NCBI RefSeq assembly: GCF_030253575.1
Contig: NC_080557.1
Coordinates: 46,838,501-46,902,500, forward strand
Length of the DNA: 64,000 bases
Source: Rhododendron vialii
Lineage: Eukaryota; Streptophyta; Magnoliopsida; Ericales; Ericaceae
Direction of reading: 5' to 3'
A program made the position numbers and the translations under genes. The first letter of the stretch is position 1. Every line of letters starts with the position of its first letter. Below, piece after piece: positions 35,105 through 47,985 of this stretch. The notes under the pieces were generated by a model, which saw only the letters and a program-made list of their open reading frames with translations, made no database searches and was not told the origin of the DNA.

Positions 35105-35537
35105 TAGGGGTGCAATCGAGCCGAGCCGAGCCGAGTTTCGGCATATTCGGGCTCGGCTCGCCTCAAAAACAATGAGCTCGAGCTCGGCTCGAGCTCGTGA
35201 CGAGCTGCAGAACTCGAGCTCGAGCTCGGCTCGATAGGTATTTTCGGAGCTCGAGCTCGGCTCGTTTATGAAACAAATATATATAAATATATATATAAAT
35301 AAATATAAATATGTAAAAATATATATATATAAATATATATATAAATATATTATATAATCGAGCTCGCGAGCCAATTCGAGCCGAGTTTCGACTAGCTCGA
35401 GCTCGGCTCGTTTATGAAACGAGCTCAGGACTCGAGCTCGAGCTCGGCTCGTTTTTGTCTTGAACCGAGCCGAGCCGAGCCGTTATCGAGCCGAGCTCCG
35501 AGCCGCTCGCGAGCGGCTCGGATCGTTTGCAGCCCTA
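35105..35537. mobile_element. CTCG/CGAG-rich hAT-type MITE (433 bp)
   Basis: The ends TAGGGGTGCAATCGAGCCG and, in reverse, TAGGGCTGCAAACGATCCG match. An exact 8-bp duplication CACAAAAG lies at 35097-35104 and 35538-35545. Subterminal regions are packed with GAGCTCGGCTCG repeats and the centre is (TA/AAATATA)n. Ser/Arg-rich frames across it are artefacts. Confidence 0.88.
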
Positions 35538-35652
35538 CACAAAAGAATAGAGAGAGAGAATATACAGTAGTGTACCTCTTTCTTTCTTTTTCCTTTTTTC
35601 TCTTCTGCCCCTTACTTTCTGTACAACCCCTCCTTTGGTCATTTTCTGGTCC

Positions 35653-36203
35653 TAGGGCGGCAAGCCAGTAAATGAGCTGAGCAGCTCACGAGTTCGGTTT
35701 AGTTCGGCTCGGTAAGAGCTCGCTCAGCTCGATTCGAAGGATAAACGAGCCGAGCTCGAACCTAGCAGGGCTCGGCTCGAACAGGTTAGCGAACAAGTTC
35801 GTCTCGGCTCGAAATATATAGGTTCGGCTTGGCTCGACTCAAACATGCCAATATATAGGTTCGTGAACAAGTTTGTCTCTGCTCGAAATATATAGGTTCT
35901 GCTCGACTCGACTCGAATATGCCAATATTTGGTTCGACTCGGCTCGTTTAGCCAATTTTTAATATCAAGGTCAAAAGGTTGACGAATTCAAGCTCGAATT
36001 CGAACCGAGCCGACTCGTTTATTCCAGACCGAATACTAACGAGCCGAGCTCGAGCTTTGTACATGTTTGTCGAGCCGAGCTTGAGCCAAACTTTTCCGGC
36101 TCGATTCGAACTCGAGCCGAGCTCGAGCCAGACGAATTCTGATTGAGCCGAGCTCGAACATGCCGATATTCGGTTCGATTCGGCTCGTTTACACCCCTTC
36201 CTA
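35653..36203. mobile_element. CTCG/CGAG-rich hAT-type MITE, second member
   Basis: The start TAGGGCGGCAAGCCAGTAAA and the reversed end AGGGGTGTAAACGAGCCGAA are diverged forms of the neighbouring element's ends. The inside is rich in GGCTCGGCTCGA and ATATATAGGTTCG repeats. TCCTAG occurs at both borders but a full 8-bp duplication is not evident. Confidence 0.7.
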
Positions 36204-37287
36204 GCCCAGGAAGGGCATTCCCGTAAAAATGCTTCCAAATGACGTAGCCATTTTGGCATTTGGCATTTCTTTTCTTTGGTTTACGTGTCTTGCTGCATGC
36301 ACATATACATATACATGCATATATACCTAGCGTATCTCTCTCAGTTTAGTAGTACACGTGTGTTTTAATGCACTTCTTTTTTTAGAAATTGTATTATCTT
36401 CGGTTTTTAATTTGAGATGGACAAATTCATCTATTGTTGCAATTAATGGTTCGAATTTGTTAAAAGACTCTGAATAAGTCCGAATCATTCATTATATTAG
36501 TGTATGGTCCAAATTTAGATTGTCTCGTCAAGTCTAAGACTTTGATTAGAGAGAATCCGAACCCCTTTTTTGATGGCTTGTGTTTTAATAATGAACTTTG
36601 TTTTAGGGAATCTATAGCTTGTGCATCGAAACTTTTTAAGTTTGATCTTTAAAGAAATATGTTAGGGAACTTATCACAAGAAATTAAGTTTGTTAGTTGA
36701 TTGGGATTAGATTCTCTTCCGTCCAAAATTTTGAGAGGTGTTTGGGTTAATGGGGTTCGTTATCAACCAAATTAAATTCACAGAATAACGCTTTAATTAT
36801 CGAAACAAGACTCATTGCCTCGATTATTAAGTCAAGCTAATTTTTCAAGAAATATCTATGCATGCATCAAGATACGAAATAAAAGGTTCAAATAATTAAA
36901 ATGGACCTTGTGTGCATGGGGCCACACAAGCTCATCCTTGCCTAACCTCAATATGAGAGATTATTCAGCGCCCCTTTGGTTTCGCCCCATGGTACTCCAA
37001 GCCTTTTTCCCACCACATATTAATGTCAAATGTGGGACTTTGTACACTTTATCTTGGAATCCACATAAATAATATCACCATGAAGGACATTGAGAAACAA
37101 AAACGATTAAATTCAAGCTCACAACTAAATGCAGAAATTTCCCTTACAACTTTCGGTTTTTCTCAGATTAGGCATAAAACATGAAATTTGGTAATAATTA
37201 AAAAGGTTGCAGAGAAAAAGTAAAGGAAAAAAAAAAAAAAAACATAAAGACCCCAAAAGTTCCTCTTTTTTACTGAGAGGGGACATT
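36204..37287. other. Intergenic, 3' flank of the IDD gene
   Basis: A/T-rich DNA with short TACATA repeats at about 36300-36325. The minus-strand IDD gene ends at 37288, so its 3' untranslated region lies in the right-hand part. No other feature was seen. Confidence 0.5.
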
Positions 37288-38637
37288 TTAGTCATTTCTG
37301 GTGGTGGAGTCCTGAATTACGATTTTACCCCATGTCTCCGAAGGAGGAGAAGGCTCAGCAAACCCAAAGCCCTGCTGGGCCTTCACCATCGACTGGTCTC
37401 GCTCATATGTCGTCTGGTACTCTATGCCCCCCGTGAACGATAGCATATTCGTCGCGTCATCACTCCCACCACTACCACCACCACACTCTCTTGTCAGACC
37501 CAAAAAGTCCCTGGTCAGCCGATCACTTTTCTGCCACGTGGCAATATTCCCAGCCGCGTAACCCGGGTACTCCGGCGACATCCCGGCGCCTGTAAACACA
37601 TCCAGCCTGGTCATCATAGTAGACGCCACATGGCCAACTGGGTGTGCACCGATATTCGCAGCCTTTTGGAGGAGTGCAGTGGCTGAGAGGTGAGGTGACG
37701 TGGCATTGTGGGTTGGTGGTGGTTGGAAAAATGGTGAGGAGGAGATGGGTGGCGGTGGTGGTGGGAGGTGGACAGATTCAGGCTTGATGATGTGAAGTGG
37801 GTTTTGGTGGTGGAGGTTATTAGGATTAGGGTTAGGGTTTTGAGGTGGGTCCCATGTGTTTAGGAAATGGGTGTGGTGGATTTGGGTAGCGAAAGGGAAG
37901 TGATGAGGAGGTGGTGGAGGTGGGTTTTGGGGGTGTAAATGGAAAGGTGGTAATTGGTGGGTTGTAGTAATTGGGTGTGGTGGCGGCGGCAATGGTGGTT
38001 GTGTGGTGGTTAAAATTTCCAAATGGTTAGCAGAAGATGAGTGGAGTACTCTAGCACTTTCTTCAGCCAAGGCATCACAGAATGCTCTGTGGGTAACAAA
38101 GCTATCCTTCCTGAAGATCATAAAAGAAATTTTAGAAACAATCACAGAATTACAAATACCCCAAGATAGGGAAATTAAGATACATTGAGTTGCAATTCTT
38201 CTCTACTCAAGTTTGAAATGGTATATTTGGAGGCTAGGGCTAGCTGTTACCGTCGAATTACACCAGTCAAATTAGAAGTAATGCAAGAACCCATTGAGTA
38301 TATTTCTATCCATAATCGATGTGCGCATAAGCTAACCTCTTTGTTTATGAATTTAGTAATATGTATAGCGAACAAGGGGAAAACACTAAATAATGGTTTT
38401 ATGCGTTTACTTTGGTGTCATAACATTGCAAGCAAGAAATGTACATGGAAATTCTGCCAATGGGCCTTTTGCTTTCCTATTTATCTAGTGGTAGGGGTGA
38501 TAGTGGTTCGCAAACAGCTAATTGAATGATATGATAGTGGCAATTTTTCAATTATGAGTTGTGCAATCCTATGTGATTTAATTTAGGAAGAACAAAGGAG
38601 TATAAATTTTTTGTACATGAACTTGTGTTTTTACGAG

Positions 38638-38687
<50 letters not shown>

Positions 38688-41600
38688 TAACTACATAGGC
38701 AGAAAACCATGCATGTGCATAGGAAAGTCTTGAAAACACACCATGGCATGAGAATTGGCCTTTGTCTAAGAAGCCATGCATGCCAATTGGATGACTGATC
38801 ACTGAAAGTCATAAAGCTTACATCACAGAAAGTAGGACCTTACTTTGTGGTCAAAACTAAAGTATACTGGTAGTGTGTGTGAGAGAGAGGGGGAGGCCCA
38901 AAGGGCGAGTAGTCTGATTGGTCGGTGAGTTTACTCCTCGGTACATTTGACCAAGGTACGATTCTTGGAGTGAGACCGCATTAAAGTAATTTCTTGTGAA
39001 GTCCCTAGTGCCTACGTGGATGGCCTACCTTGACCGGACTAGAAAGAAAATTAGTTGAAAAGCGTATAAGCAGGTCCAAACACCTCGAACCAGGAAAAAT
39101 AAAAAACAAACAAACAACCAGTGTTAGGACATGCTGCCTGCTCAAAACTTTCAAGAAAATGGTAATGGGAATCAAAAAAAGGTTGTAGGGAAACAACTCA
39201 TCAAGAATAAGAGTATACTTTTGCAGATTTATTCAGTTACCATCATCATGATGCATATTTCAGAGGTTATATAGGGGGCTGGCTAAGCTCTGCAACTGAT
39301 CAATTATAGCTTGGTCCATCACATAGCTAGAGTCACGGATTCTCAATTATTTCTGAACACCCAAAAAAAACAATAACTTATGTTTTTCAATCTTTTTCAG
39401 AGACAAGTGATGAAGAAATCCCATCATTGTTTTCGAGAATGCAATCACCGATTCATTACCAAAGTACCAAAAGCAAAGAAAAAGAACTTTGGAATTGTCT
39501 CTTATATACACACTAGAAAACAAATTAACGAAATTTTCTTGGAGAATACTCAATTCATTTTTTTTTTTTTTTTTATGAGCAAAAAGAGAGGTGTTTGTTG
39601 ATCTTTAGAAGAAGTACACACGCGGCATCGGTCAATAAGGAGAGCGAGCATCCCAACTAGAATACTCACTCGTAACGAATTTTTGGGCATTTTCAAATTG
39701 GTAATGCGATACGAACAGTAGTTTCTATGTATACGAACAGATTTCGGAAATTAATGGACTTTTTGTCTCACTAGCTAGATAAGTTCCCCGTTGTAGCTAG
39801 TACTCACAATGATATTGACACGTCAATCTGGATTAGTTTTATGTTCGCAAATTATATTCATAGTTTCTAAAAAATCATAATAGTTGGTGTACTATCGTCA
39901 AATAAAAGATCCACAACAGCTACAATACAATGGGGCATTAAGTACAAAAAAATGGTTGTGAGAATTACCTATAAAAATAGGAATATTCTGTATATAAACG
40001 GCACAGTTAAAAAAACAAAGTAACATGAACTCAAGACAGTACAATAATATGTGAAACAAGAAGTATGTTGATTTTCCTTCCATTTCATGCATGTTTATTT
40101 TGTCATTTCCCAACAAGAATTTTGCAATTTAATAAGGTCTTATAGTCATATGCTCTGGCTTTAGTTGAAACGTGCGTAAATTAACTCAGACACCTGAGTT
40201 ATGAAAAAAAAAAGGGTCTCAATCTTATAGACATATTTCAGGAGCGGTGCTACCACTTCCGCTCTCCCGCAAAGCTCAATCTAATTGTCCGTCTCGACAA
40301 TCAATGGTCCATATTTTAAAAGAACTCTTTTAAAGTACGGACCGTCCCAAACATTTTTGGACGGTGAAATTGAGAGCGGTGGAAAATTCAATTCAAAGCA
40401 GTGAAACAGAGCAGTGGAGTAGACTTTCTTATATTTCGGTTCTTGTCATGAAGAGTGATGAGTAATGGACACTTGTATTAATGCTCACCACTTTCATACA
40501 CTCTGTCAATACATTTAAGCCACAGATATATACTCCATGCAAAACTTACCACTCCTGGGTAAGAACAACCACAAAACAAAACACACTGAGAATTAACAAA
40601 AGCCAAACATCCTCCAAAGGACATGAAAATTTCCAGATTTTCAAAAGAAAGACCAAAATCCAATATGACCGAACCACATTGATGCCCAATTTGATGAAAT
40701 AGCAAAGACCCATTCATCATATCCAATAAGAATATGGAAAACTTGGGGAATTTAATTAGTCTGAGACAAACAGATAGGCAAACAAACCTAAAAGGATTAT
40801 ATATTAATTTTAAAAATTAATGTAATACAAAACAAAGCATACACACAGAATATTGATGTGGCTTTTTGCATGTTTATTTGTTCAAACAAATATAGTAGGG
40901 TATGTGAAAACTATCCACGAAAATGTCCATGAAAGAAAAATGAAGGATTCAGATTGTCTTTGTTCGCCATCATTTCTGCTCGACAAGAACCAATGAATAT
41001 CAGAGACATGCCTAGGATCAGTACAAACATTTTTTTTTACAGATAATTTGAACTCCCTCCTAATGCGGCTTATTACTTCAGAAATTAGTCACATCATTCT
41101 TTGTGGGTTATGTTCCTTAATTTGTTAATCATTTAATTTTCAATAAAAAAAAAAGAGAAAATTACCTGGAGAAAAGGGTTCCACAGTCACATCTATACTC
41201 TTTTGTTCCACAAGTTTTAGAATGAGCCTTCCAATCAGATTGAACAGCATAGATCTTAGAGCATTTCTCACACTTCCATTTCTTCTCCCCATGTTTTCTG
41301 CAAAAGTGTTTCTTGATTCCGGTGAGATCGCCAAGAGCCCTGGAAGGGTGGTGGTGGACGCAAGTTGGCTCGGGACAAACATAGGCTCTCTTTCTAATAA
41401 TCTCTTTGTTGTTTCTTTGCTTCAGCTTCCATGGGAGGTTGTGGCCTCTCCTGTGAAGCTGAAGATTCTGATCCCTTTGAAACCCTTTGGTGCATATCTC
41501 ACATACAAATCTATTTGTAGCCAAAAGGGTCTTTGGAGATAATGCAATCACTTCTGCATTTGGATCTGCATCTTCAATATGTTAATAAATAGCAACAAAA

Positions 41601-42124
41601 ATATGCAAAATGTGTTTTTTTTTTTTTTTCATCAGCAAAGAAAGTAACATTTCATTGATAAATCTCGAATATGTAGATTCTAGCTCGTACGGAATGTAAT
41701 GTCTCAAATATCACTCCCAGAGTTATTGAATTTGAACGAAGGTTCTTTCAGAAAGCATTTTTCTCGCTGAAAAAGTGAGACGATAACAAAAAAAAAATTT
41801 CTAGGTCAAATCACACAAAAATTGAAGAAAATTGATAGAAATCTTACAAATCAACACGAAAAGGCTAGGGTAATGCAATCCTATGTGTAAAGAAGGGAGA
41901 CAAAAGATGAAGAACGATGCGGCAAGTCTTGAATATCGTATCCCTTCGGAACAAACTGTCAATCGACATGTATCGTGATTTTCGAATAAAGGTCACTGCC
42001 GCATGATTCTGGTTAACAAAGAATATATATACATATACATATGTTAACTCTTCAAAAAGTGGGATTAACATGAATCTAGGTTAGAATTGAAATAGTAGCA
42101 CATAAGATTTGAAGGTTAAGAAAA

Positions 42125-42180
<56 letters not shown>

Positions 42181-42381
42181 CTTACCAGGGTTTCCAGGGA
42201 GATTTCTCTTCTTCTTGAGCTTCTGTGGCTGCTGATGAGGAGAATTGTTATTAGTGGCAATTGAAACCATAGGATTCAAGCTACCAAAATCCTGGACTCT
42301 AGTACTAGAAAAGACAGCAGCTTCCTCAGACAAAGTAGTAGTAGTAGTAGTAGGGTTAGACAAGAGAACTGAAGGAAACAT
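37288..42381 (-). CDS. INDETERMINATE-domain (IDD) C2H2 zinc-finger transcription factor
   Basis: The three exons are 42381-42186, 41571-41166 and 38110-37288. Their phases join to a 474-residue protein. Exon 1 has a Thr/Ser-rich start and the basic nuclear signal KLKKKRNLPGNP. Exon 2 holds the ID domain: FVCEICTKGFQRDQNLQLHR (finger 1), YVCPEPTCVHHHPSRALGDL to HFCRKHG (finger 2), then KWKCEKCSKIYAVQSDWKAH (finger 3) and YRCDCGTLFSR, completed across the intron by KDSFVTHRAFC (finger 4, C2HC-like). Exon 3 is rich in Pro, His and Asn and carries the family's SATALLQKAA and TRDFLGLT motifs. IDD proteins bind DNA in the nucleus and often partner with GRAS-domain proteins such as DELLA or SCR/SHR. 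All zinc ligands visible are intact. It belongs to the large group of IDD2/4/5/7-like proteins; I cannot assign the exact orthologue. Intron 2 (3.06 kb) contains a SINE and a TA microsatellite. Confidence 0.95.
38639..38685. repeat. TA microsatellite in IDD intron 2
   Basis: (TA)n of about 45 bp. Confidence 0.95.
38905..39110 (+). mobile_element. tRNA-derived SINE, copy 3, antisense in IDD intron 2
   Basis: The head has TAGTCTGATTGGTCGGTGAG (box A-like) and GGTACGATTCTTGG (box B-like). The tail has GTTGAAAAGCGTATAAGCAG then GTCCAAACACCTCG and an A-rich end with (AAAC)n. The tail corresponds to the 3' signature of the copies at 5444-5648 and 9897-10112. The flanking duplication was not found. 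Confidence 0.65.
42131..42179. repeat. TA microsatellite in IDD intron 1
   Basis: (TA)n of about 48 bp ending only a few bases from the exon 1 donor (CTTAC on the plus strand at 42181-42185). Length changes here could approach the splice site. Confidence 0.95.
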
Positions 42382-42669
42382 TTCCCCTTTTTTTCAAACA
42401 AGAAGAAGAAGACTCCAAACTGAGAAAAAAACAAAACAAAAACCCCCACTCCTCTGATGATCTCTCCTTGTGGCTTGATTTCTTTCTTGCAACCCTCCAA
42501 GCCTTTTCTTGTGACAAAACCCACTTCACCTTTTGAATAGAAAACAAAAACAAGGAAAACCCACTTCACCCTTTGGAAGAAAAAACAAGAAAAACCCACC
42601 CCGGGCTTTTGAAGAGAAAACAAACAACAAGGCAAAGAATCCAAATCCCAGAAAACAACTATTCCGTAC

Positions 42670-42677
42670 TATATATA
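42670..42677 (-). promoter_or_regulatory. Candidate TATA box of the IDD gene
   Basis: TATATATA on the minus strand, about 290 bp upstream of the start codon, followed by a CT-rich leader region. The position suits transcription start near 42640, but no transcript evidence is available. Confidence 0.4.
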
Positions 42678-42719
42678 AGCAATTAGTGGGTTTGTTAATG
42701 AACAGGTGGCAATGACACT

Positions 42720-44002
42720 TGGGCACAGATAGATAGATATATATCACTGAATTGGGGTAAAAGGGAAAAAAATCTCGTGGAGAGAGAGATGATGATAGCT
42801 GATTTTCAAAGTCACTATCTACCCAAATGAATAAATTGGATGGTTTTAATTTGGATTGTTTATATGCAACAAATTGCAGATTTTTTGTTCCAAAAAATAG
42901 TCGAGCTGCGTGTAAGCTAAGATATTTGTTCGAGAGACTCTCCGGTGGACCACTATATACTATCCAATATATAGCAATAATATTCCCCACTCCTTTTGTG
43001 GTAGCTGTGATCTATCTATCTATATACGTGAATAAAAAGATACATAGTACAAAGAGAGAACAGATACATGTTATGATCAGAAGGTAGAGAGAGAGAGAGA
43101 GGCGGTGCACAGAAAAGGTGATGATTACTGTGACGACAGAGTTAGAAGAAGGGGGTGAAAACCCATATTTCTTGAAATTGAATCAAATGAAATCCAGGTG
43201 AAAAAAGTCTAAAAGAGGCTACAAAACCCACAAAAAGAATGCTGCAAGAATGTGATAGAGAGACAGAGAGAGAGAGAGAGAGAGAGGTGGATGAGGCCAA
43301 CCAAAGCAAAGACCAGGAAGAATCGCAGGGGACCCATCAAAAGTATTCACACAATTCATCATAACTTCTCTTTAATACTTTAGCGCGCTCTCTCTCTTTT
43401 TTGCGAGGTACAGACGCATGGGTTAATAATAGATTAACTACAGAATTTTTATACAAAAATTATAATTCAGAATTAGATGTTGTCTAGTAGTTTGAAAATA
43501 ACCGGAAAATAAAAGTCCGGGCACTGAATCGAAAATGCATCTGGGTCTCATGTGCATTGCGTTTCAATCTTTTTTTTTATTGCGCTCTCAGTAGTTCGTA
43601 TATATTGGCGACAAGGAAGGATGACGTTCTGTAGTCTTTTAGATTTTGGTTTGAAATGGGAAGAAAATCGCATCATTTTATACAAATGAATGTTAGGTAC
43701 AAAATTCGATCTGTTACAGCATTTCCTTGTCTGCCGAAATAAACAAAATTTCAAAGAAGTTGTGGATTACATATATGACCCTACCCCACACTAAAAATAA
43801 TTCTACAATGCACTTGATTTCTAAGTACTTTTGGGTTCATTATTTTCCTACATACTTTATCCTTTGGCAATTTCTTTTTAGGTGTACGTTGGAACTTTTT
43901 GTCTTTTCCATTGCTCCTGTTATAAAACACCCAAATCTGAAAGGACCTTGATTTGAATGGAATGCTATTAGAGAAAGAGAAACATTGCTAACAATGGGGT
44001 TT
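42720..44002. other. IDD upstream region with GA and GATA-type microsatellites
   Basis: Holds (GATA)n near 42729, (CTAT)n near 43010, (GA)n near 43087 and 43262-43285, and a CT run near 43390. No gene on either strand. 43420-44002 is A/T-rich with nothing recognised. Confidence 0.55.
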
Positions 44003-44725
44003 AGAGCATCACAGTGGAATAATTAAAAATAAATAATTAAAAGTTATCACATCATCTTTTGGTTATCCATTTAAGGAATTGCAAAGGTTAGTAATGTAAA
44101 GGTCCACAATAGTACAATCAAAATTGAATAACCAAAACTTGCCACAATACATTTTTAACTTATAAAAATCTAGAAATTGTGACATAGAAAATAATTTTTT
44201 TTAAATAGTTTTCAAACTAATAAAAATAGGTTATTAGAAAAAGAGAAAATAGTTTTTTTGAAAACTTTGATTAAAAAAAACAGTTTTCGGGAAAAAGTTT
44301 TAAAAAAACAGTTTTTGAATAGAAAAAGTTTTTTCTTTCAAAAGAACAGTTTTTGAAAAAAAAAGTTTTAGTATTTAAATTTTTTTTGGAAAAAACAGTT
44401 TTAATAAAAAAAATGTGTAAAAAAACTTTTTTTGCAAAAAAATAAAAACTGTTTTTAAAAGTATTTTTTTTATAAACATATTGAAAATGGAAGAAAGAAG
44501 GTTGTTGTGTAATGATACATGGTATACTTGATTGAGAAAATGTACGTGAAGACAATTAAATTTGATTATTGACAAAATGTTGGTAGTTTTGATTATCCAA
44601 TGACTAAAATTTGATGAATTGCTAAGATGTTTCTAAGTTTGGTTATTCCAATGTGAGCTCTTTTTGAACAAATGTTGCTAACCTTATAAATCTTTATGTT
44701 TTGATTATACCACTGTGGATGCTCT
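44003..44725. mobile_element. MITE with AGAGCATC.CAGTGG ends and A/T fold-back interior
   Basis: The left end is AGAGCATCACAGTGGAATAAT. In reverse the right end is AGAGCATCCACAGTGGTATA. The interior has many AAAACAGTTTTT and AAAAACTG motifs in both orientations. This terminus is common in plant MITEs. The target-site duplication is not clear, so the superfamily is unassigned. Confidence 0.68.
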
Positions 44726-44814
44726 TGGAGGGCATGAAAAAGCTTTGGTAGTGGTAAAGCCTAAAAGGTAAGGGAAATGCTAGAGATGAGGTTAATTTTA
44801 AGGGCTCTCCAAGT

Positions 44815-45010
44815 TCAGGGTGCAAATAAGCCGAGTCAAGTTTTGTAATATTCGAACTCAGTTTGTTTCCTAAACGATACTGAAATTCGAATTTGGGATG
44901 CGAACGATCTGCTGAAAACGAGCTAAGTCAATACAAATGAGCCGAGTTCTTTCGAGCCTAGTCGAGCTTTAGAACATTAAGCTCGATTCGTTTGCTAAAA
45001 CCGTTACGAG
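44815..45010. mobile_element. Diverged fragment of the CTCG/CGAG-rich hAT family
   Basis: The sequence begins AGGGTGCAAATAAGCCGAGT and contains GAGCCGAGTTC, TCGAGCTTTAG and AAGCTCGATTCGTTTGC. These are decayed forms of the subterminal repeats of the elements at 35105-36203. The right end is lost. Confidence 0.6.
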
Positions 45011-45969
45011 TTGGTTATACATCTATGAAAGTTTCTCAAGCCTAACCCCACCAAAGGGTTTTTTTTCTTACTCGATAGAGATTTCTAGCCTACTAGTAAG
45101 GGGGATGGGAAAGGTGTACCGTTAAGTGGCACGCGAGTGGGGCAAGTTCAAAGGGTATCAACCACCAAACCAAACACTCATGTTCCCGGCACCAATCGAA
45201 CTCTCATCTTTTATGTGGAAGGGATTTTAGAAGGTGTTTTCTTCCTATCTCCTTTTCAGCTTTCCTTTTATTCCAAACCCAAGACAAAAGGCACTGAACG
45301 AATATAGTCTATATAATGTTTCCCTGATCTTTTCTTCCACCAAATAATCTCTTTATAAATCTAGTTCTAGAACCCTGACCTCTTCAACTCTGGTAAGGCA
45401 AGGAAGGAACTATACAACATTCCACATCTATGCAAGTCCTTAACGTGCAGGGAATAGGAGTATTGGACCCATATACTTTCTTTTTCCTTTTTGATAACAG
45501 GATATCCGAACCAGCATTGAGCAAACCTTCCAGTGACCTCAAGGTTCGAACATGCTATCTAGATAAAAACTTATTGATTTCTGAATTTCTCATGTCTGCT
45601 CGGCCAAACCCCTTATAATATGACCCATATACTTCTAACATTTGGTCTTCTATTCATGTCTATACACACAGCTGTAAATCTAAACACAAATGCGCGTATA
45701 TCTCTACCTTTTTCTCTTATGAATTCCCAGAATCCTATGTGGGTTCTTTTAATCTTATTCTTTTGATTCAGTTGGGAAAGCTTTTTAGAGAGATTCATGA
45801 CCCTTTTCTTTTGGGATAAGGAGAGAATTATACTTCTCTGATTCACCTTTAAGATCAAAAGAAAAAAAGTTAAGTTGCTTGCTACTTGCTAGATTCCCAT
45901 CTTCTTTTCAACAATAACTATTTATGTTGTAATGGTTTTTCGTGACGTCCGGGCAAGCTTACACAGATC

Positions 45970-46110
45970 TCGATTAATCAAGAAATTTTAAAATTATCAA
46001 CCGGATAAACTTTCAGTGATCTCAAAAATTTTAACAATCGATTAATCAAGAAATTTTAAAATTATCGACCGGATAAACTTTCAATGATCTCAAGAATTTT
46101 AACAATGGGG
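45970..46110. repeat. Two-copy tandem repeat of about 72 bp
   Basis: CGATTAATCAAGAAATTTTA, TTATCAACCGGATAAACTTTC and the following GATCTCAAAAATTTTAACAA occur twice with few changes. Confidence 0.85.
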
Positions 46111-46255
46111 CCAATCTGCGAGCTTGGAAGAGTCAGGCCTTACTTGCTAAATTGCATATTATTCTTGAATTTATCAATGGTTGATTATTTTTGTAATGTT
46201 TAATCCTCTTGAATATAAAATCGTTTATTCTTACACTTGATGTGGTGTCCACTAA

Positions 46256-46451
46256 CCCTTCTTTTTATAAAAGTTCTTTTTCTTCAATTTTCAAACTCAA
46301 ATATAATAAAAATGAAAAATAAATTTTTGATTTTTTTTGCACCGTATAAAAGATTTCAATGAAATCTATCAAACAAAATCCTTATTGGTAGAAAAATTAT
46401 TTGCGTAAACACATAATTTTTGGGCTTGAAATTTACCTTCATTTTCAAAAA
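46256..46451. mobile_element. Truncated copy of the GTTCCGGAA-type MITE
   Basis: The sequence shares TTTTTTTGCACCGTATAAAAG, cut here to 20 bases as TTTTTTTGCACCGTATAAAA, together with ATCTATCAAACAAAATCC, TGGTAG.AAAATTATTTGCG and TAAACACATAATTTTTG with the element at 17442-18196. Terminal GTTCC..GGAAC ends are missing. Confidence 0.65.
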
Positions 46452-47482
46452 CCCACTTTTTGAAAAAGTGGAACACTCTATAAGCCCAAAATCACCGAAA
46501 AATGTAACATAAAAATTGGCAAATTGGGTAAAACTTAGTGAAATAAAGATTGACAACTGAGTAATTTCTGTTCAATTATTATAAGGCACTTTGTTAGATT
46601 GATCAATTTTCAACATAATTATGAATTGGGATGGGAATTAATAATCAATCGGCGCCGCTCTTGTTGATCAATACAACCAATTATTCTCAAATTGGAGCTA
46701 TATAGATTTGAATCAATACAGTCCATAATTGTCTCTTCGATATATATATAGTCTTGTGAAGTCGTGATTGCAATATATTTACACACGCATAATTACATTT
46801 CTTTTTTCTATAAATTGGGTGAAAAGGTGAGTGAAGAGAGGCATATTGATGAGTGGGGGAAGAATAACCAAATGCGGGCCATACTTTACTCACGGGTTCT
46901 TCTCTATTACCAGATTCTCTTCCTTTTCACTCCCAATTCACTTAACTTTATTACATGCACGTACGCCAAGAGCATCAGGAGTGAACTTAATTAGGTGACA
47001 GGAGAAAGACGAGATCAAGAGTTCTGTTCCTAATCTTCTAAGGTGCTAATCTAATTGTCCTAGCGATACTAACTTTCCCCGACGCAGAAAAAAACTTCTT
47101 TACATGCACATTGCATGAAGAATGAGAAAGTTTGAAGGAAAAAGAAAAACCTAGTGCATATCGAATCTCTTTTATGGGGTGAAAAACACACATATTTTGG
47201 GCTTCTGAATATCTGAGCTCTTACATCAGTTGTCACTTTGGGCCTAAAATGTCTTAAACTGGTTTCTATATTGTTTGCCCACAATTGGGCCCAAAACATC
47301 AGGTTTTCTATTATGGCTTCATTGAATGAAAGCATTACAATTGGCAAATAATTCGACGGGAAATTCCTAACCGGTCCTATTTTTATGTGTGGGTTCCATG
47401 CAAATCCCCTTTTGTAAGGGCTATCCCATCCAGACCCTTTTTAAATATACTTTTACTATTTTGTCCTTTTCACTTTTCAGCA

Positions 47483-47985
47483 CCCACAGAATTCACACCC
47501 CTTTGAAGAATTCACACCCCAAGAATTTACACCCCTACAGAATTCACACCTCCAAGAATTCACACCCTCGATAATTCACACCTCTCAGAAGAATTCACAC
47601 CCCAAATAATTCACACACCTTTGCAGAATTCACACACCTTCGCAAGAATTCACAACCCCTGAATTTACATCTCTTTACAGAATTTACACCTCCCAAATTC
47701 ACACCCCTTTACAAGAATTCACACCTCCGAATTTATATCCCTTTGCAAAATTCACACCCCCTTTACAAGATTTCACACCCCAAAAAATACACCCCTTTCA
47801 CTATTCATACCATCATAATTCATATTTTTGAAAAAGTACACAATTCGCACGCAAATGAGGAATTCATATTTTCGAAAAAGACAATTCACACCCAAATGAA
47901 GAATTCACACCTTCAAAAATAGACATAATTCACATTCTCAAATTAAGAATTCACACCCCCAAATTAACAATTCACAGCTCCTTAA
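47483..47985. repeat. AATTCACACC minisatellite, block 1
   Basis: More than 20 irregular units of the type AGAATTCACACCCCTTTGC, with a period of about 15-22 bp, degrade toward the right end. Spacing is too irregular and units too variable for a CRISPR array. Confidence 0.9.

Larger units (their letters stand above)
45011..47482. other. Intergenic, no gene recognised
   Basis: The sequence is mainly A/T-rich. It contains a 72-bp tandem duplication (45970-46110) and a MITE fragment (46256-46451), both listed separately. Other frames lack family motifs. Confidence 0.5.

Noticed and set aside
35042..36259. Ser/Arg/Glu-rich frames on both strands
   Set aside because: They come from GAGCTCGGCTCG arrays inside hAT-type MITEs.
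42276..42990. Several minus-strand frames upstream of the IDD start
   Set aside because: They overlap the probable CT-rich leader and promoter and have no family motifs.
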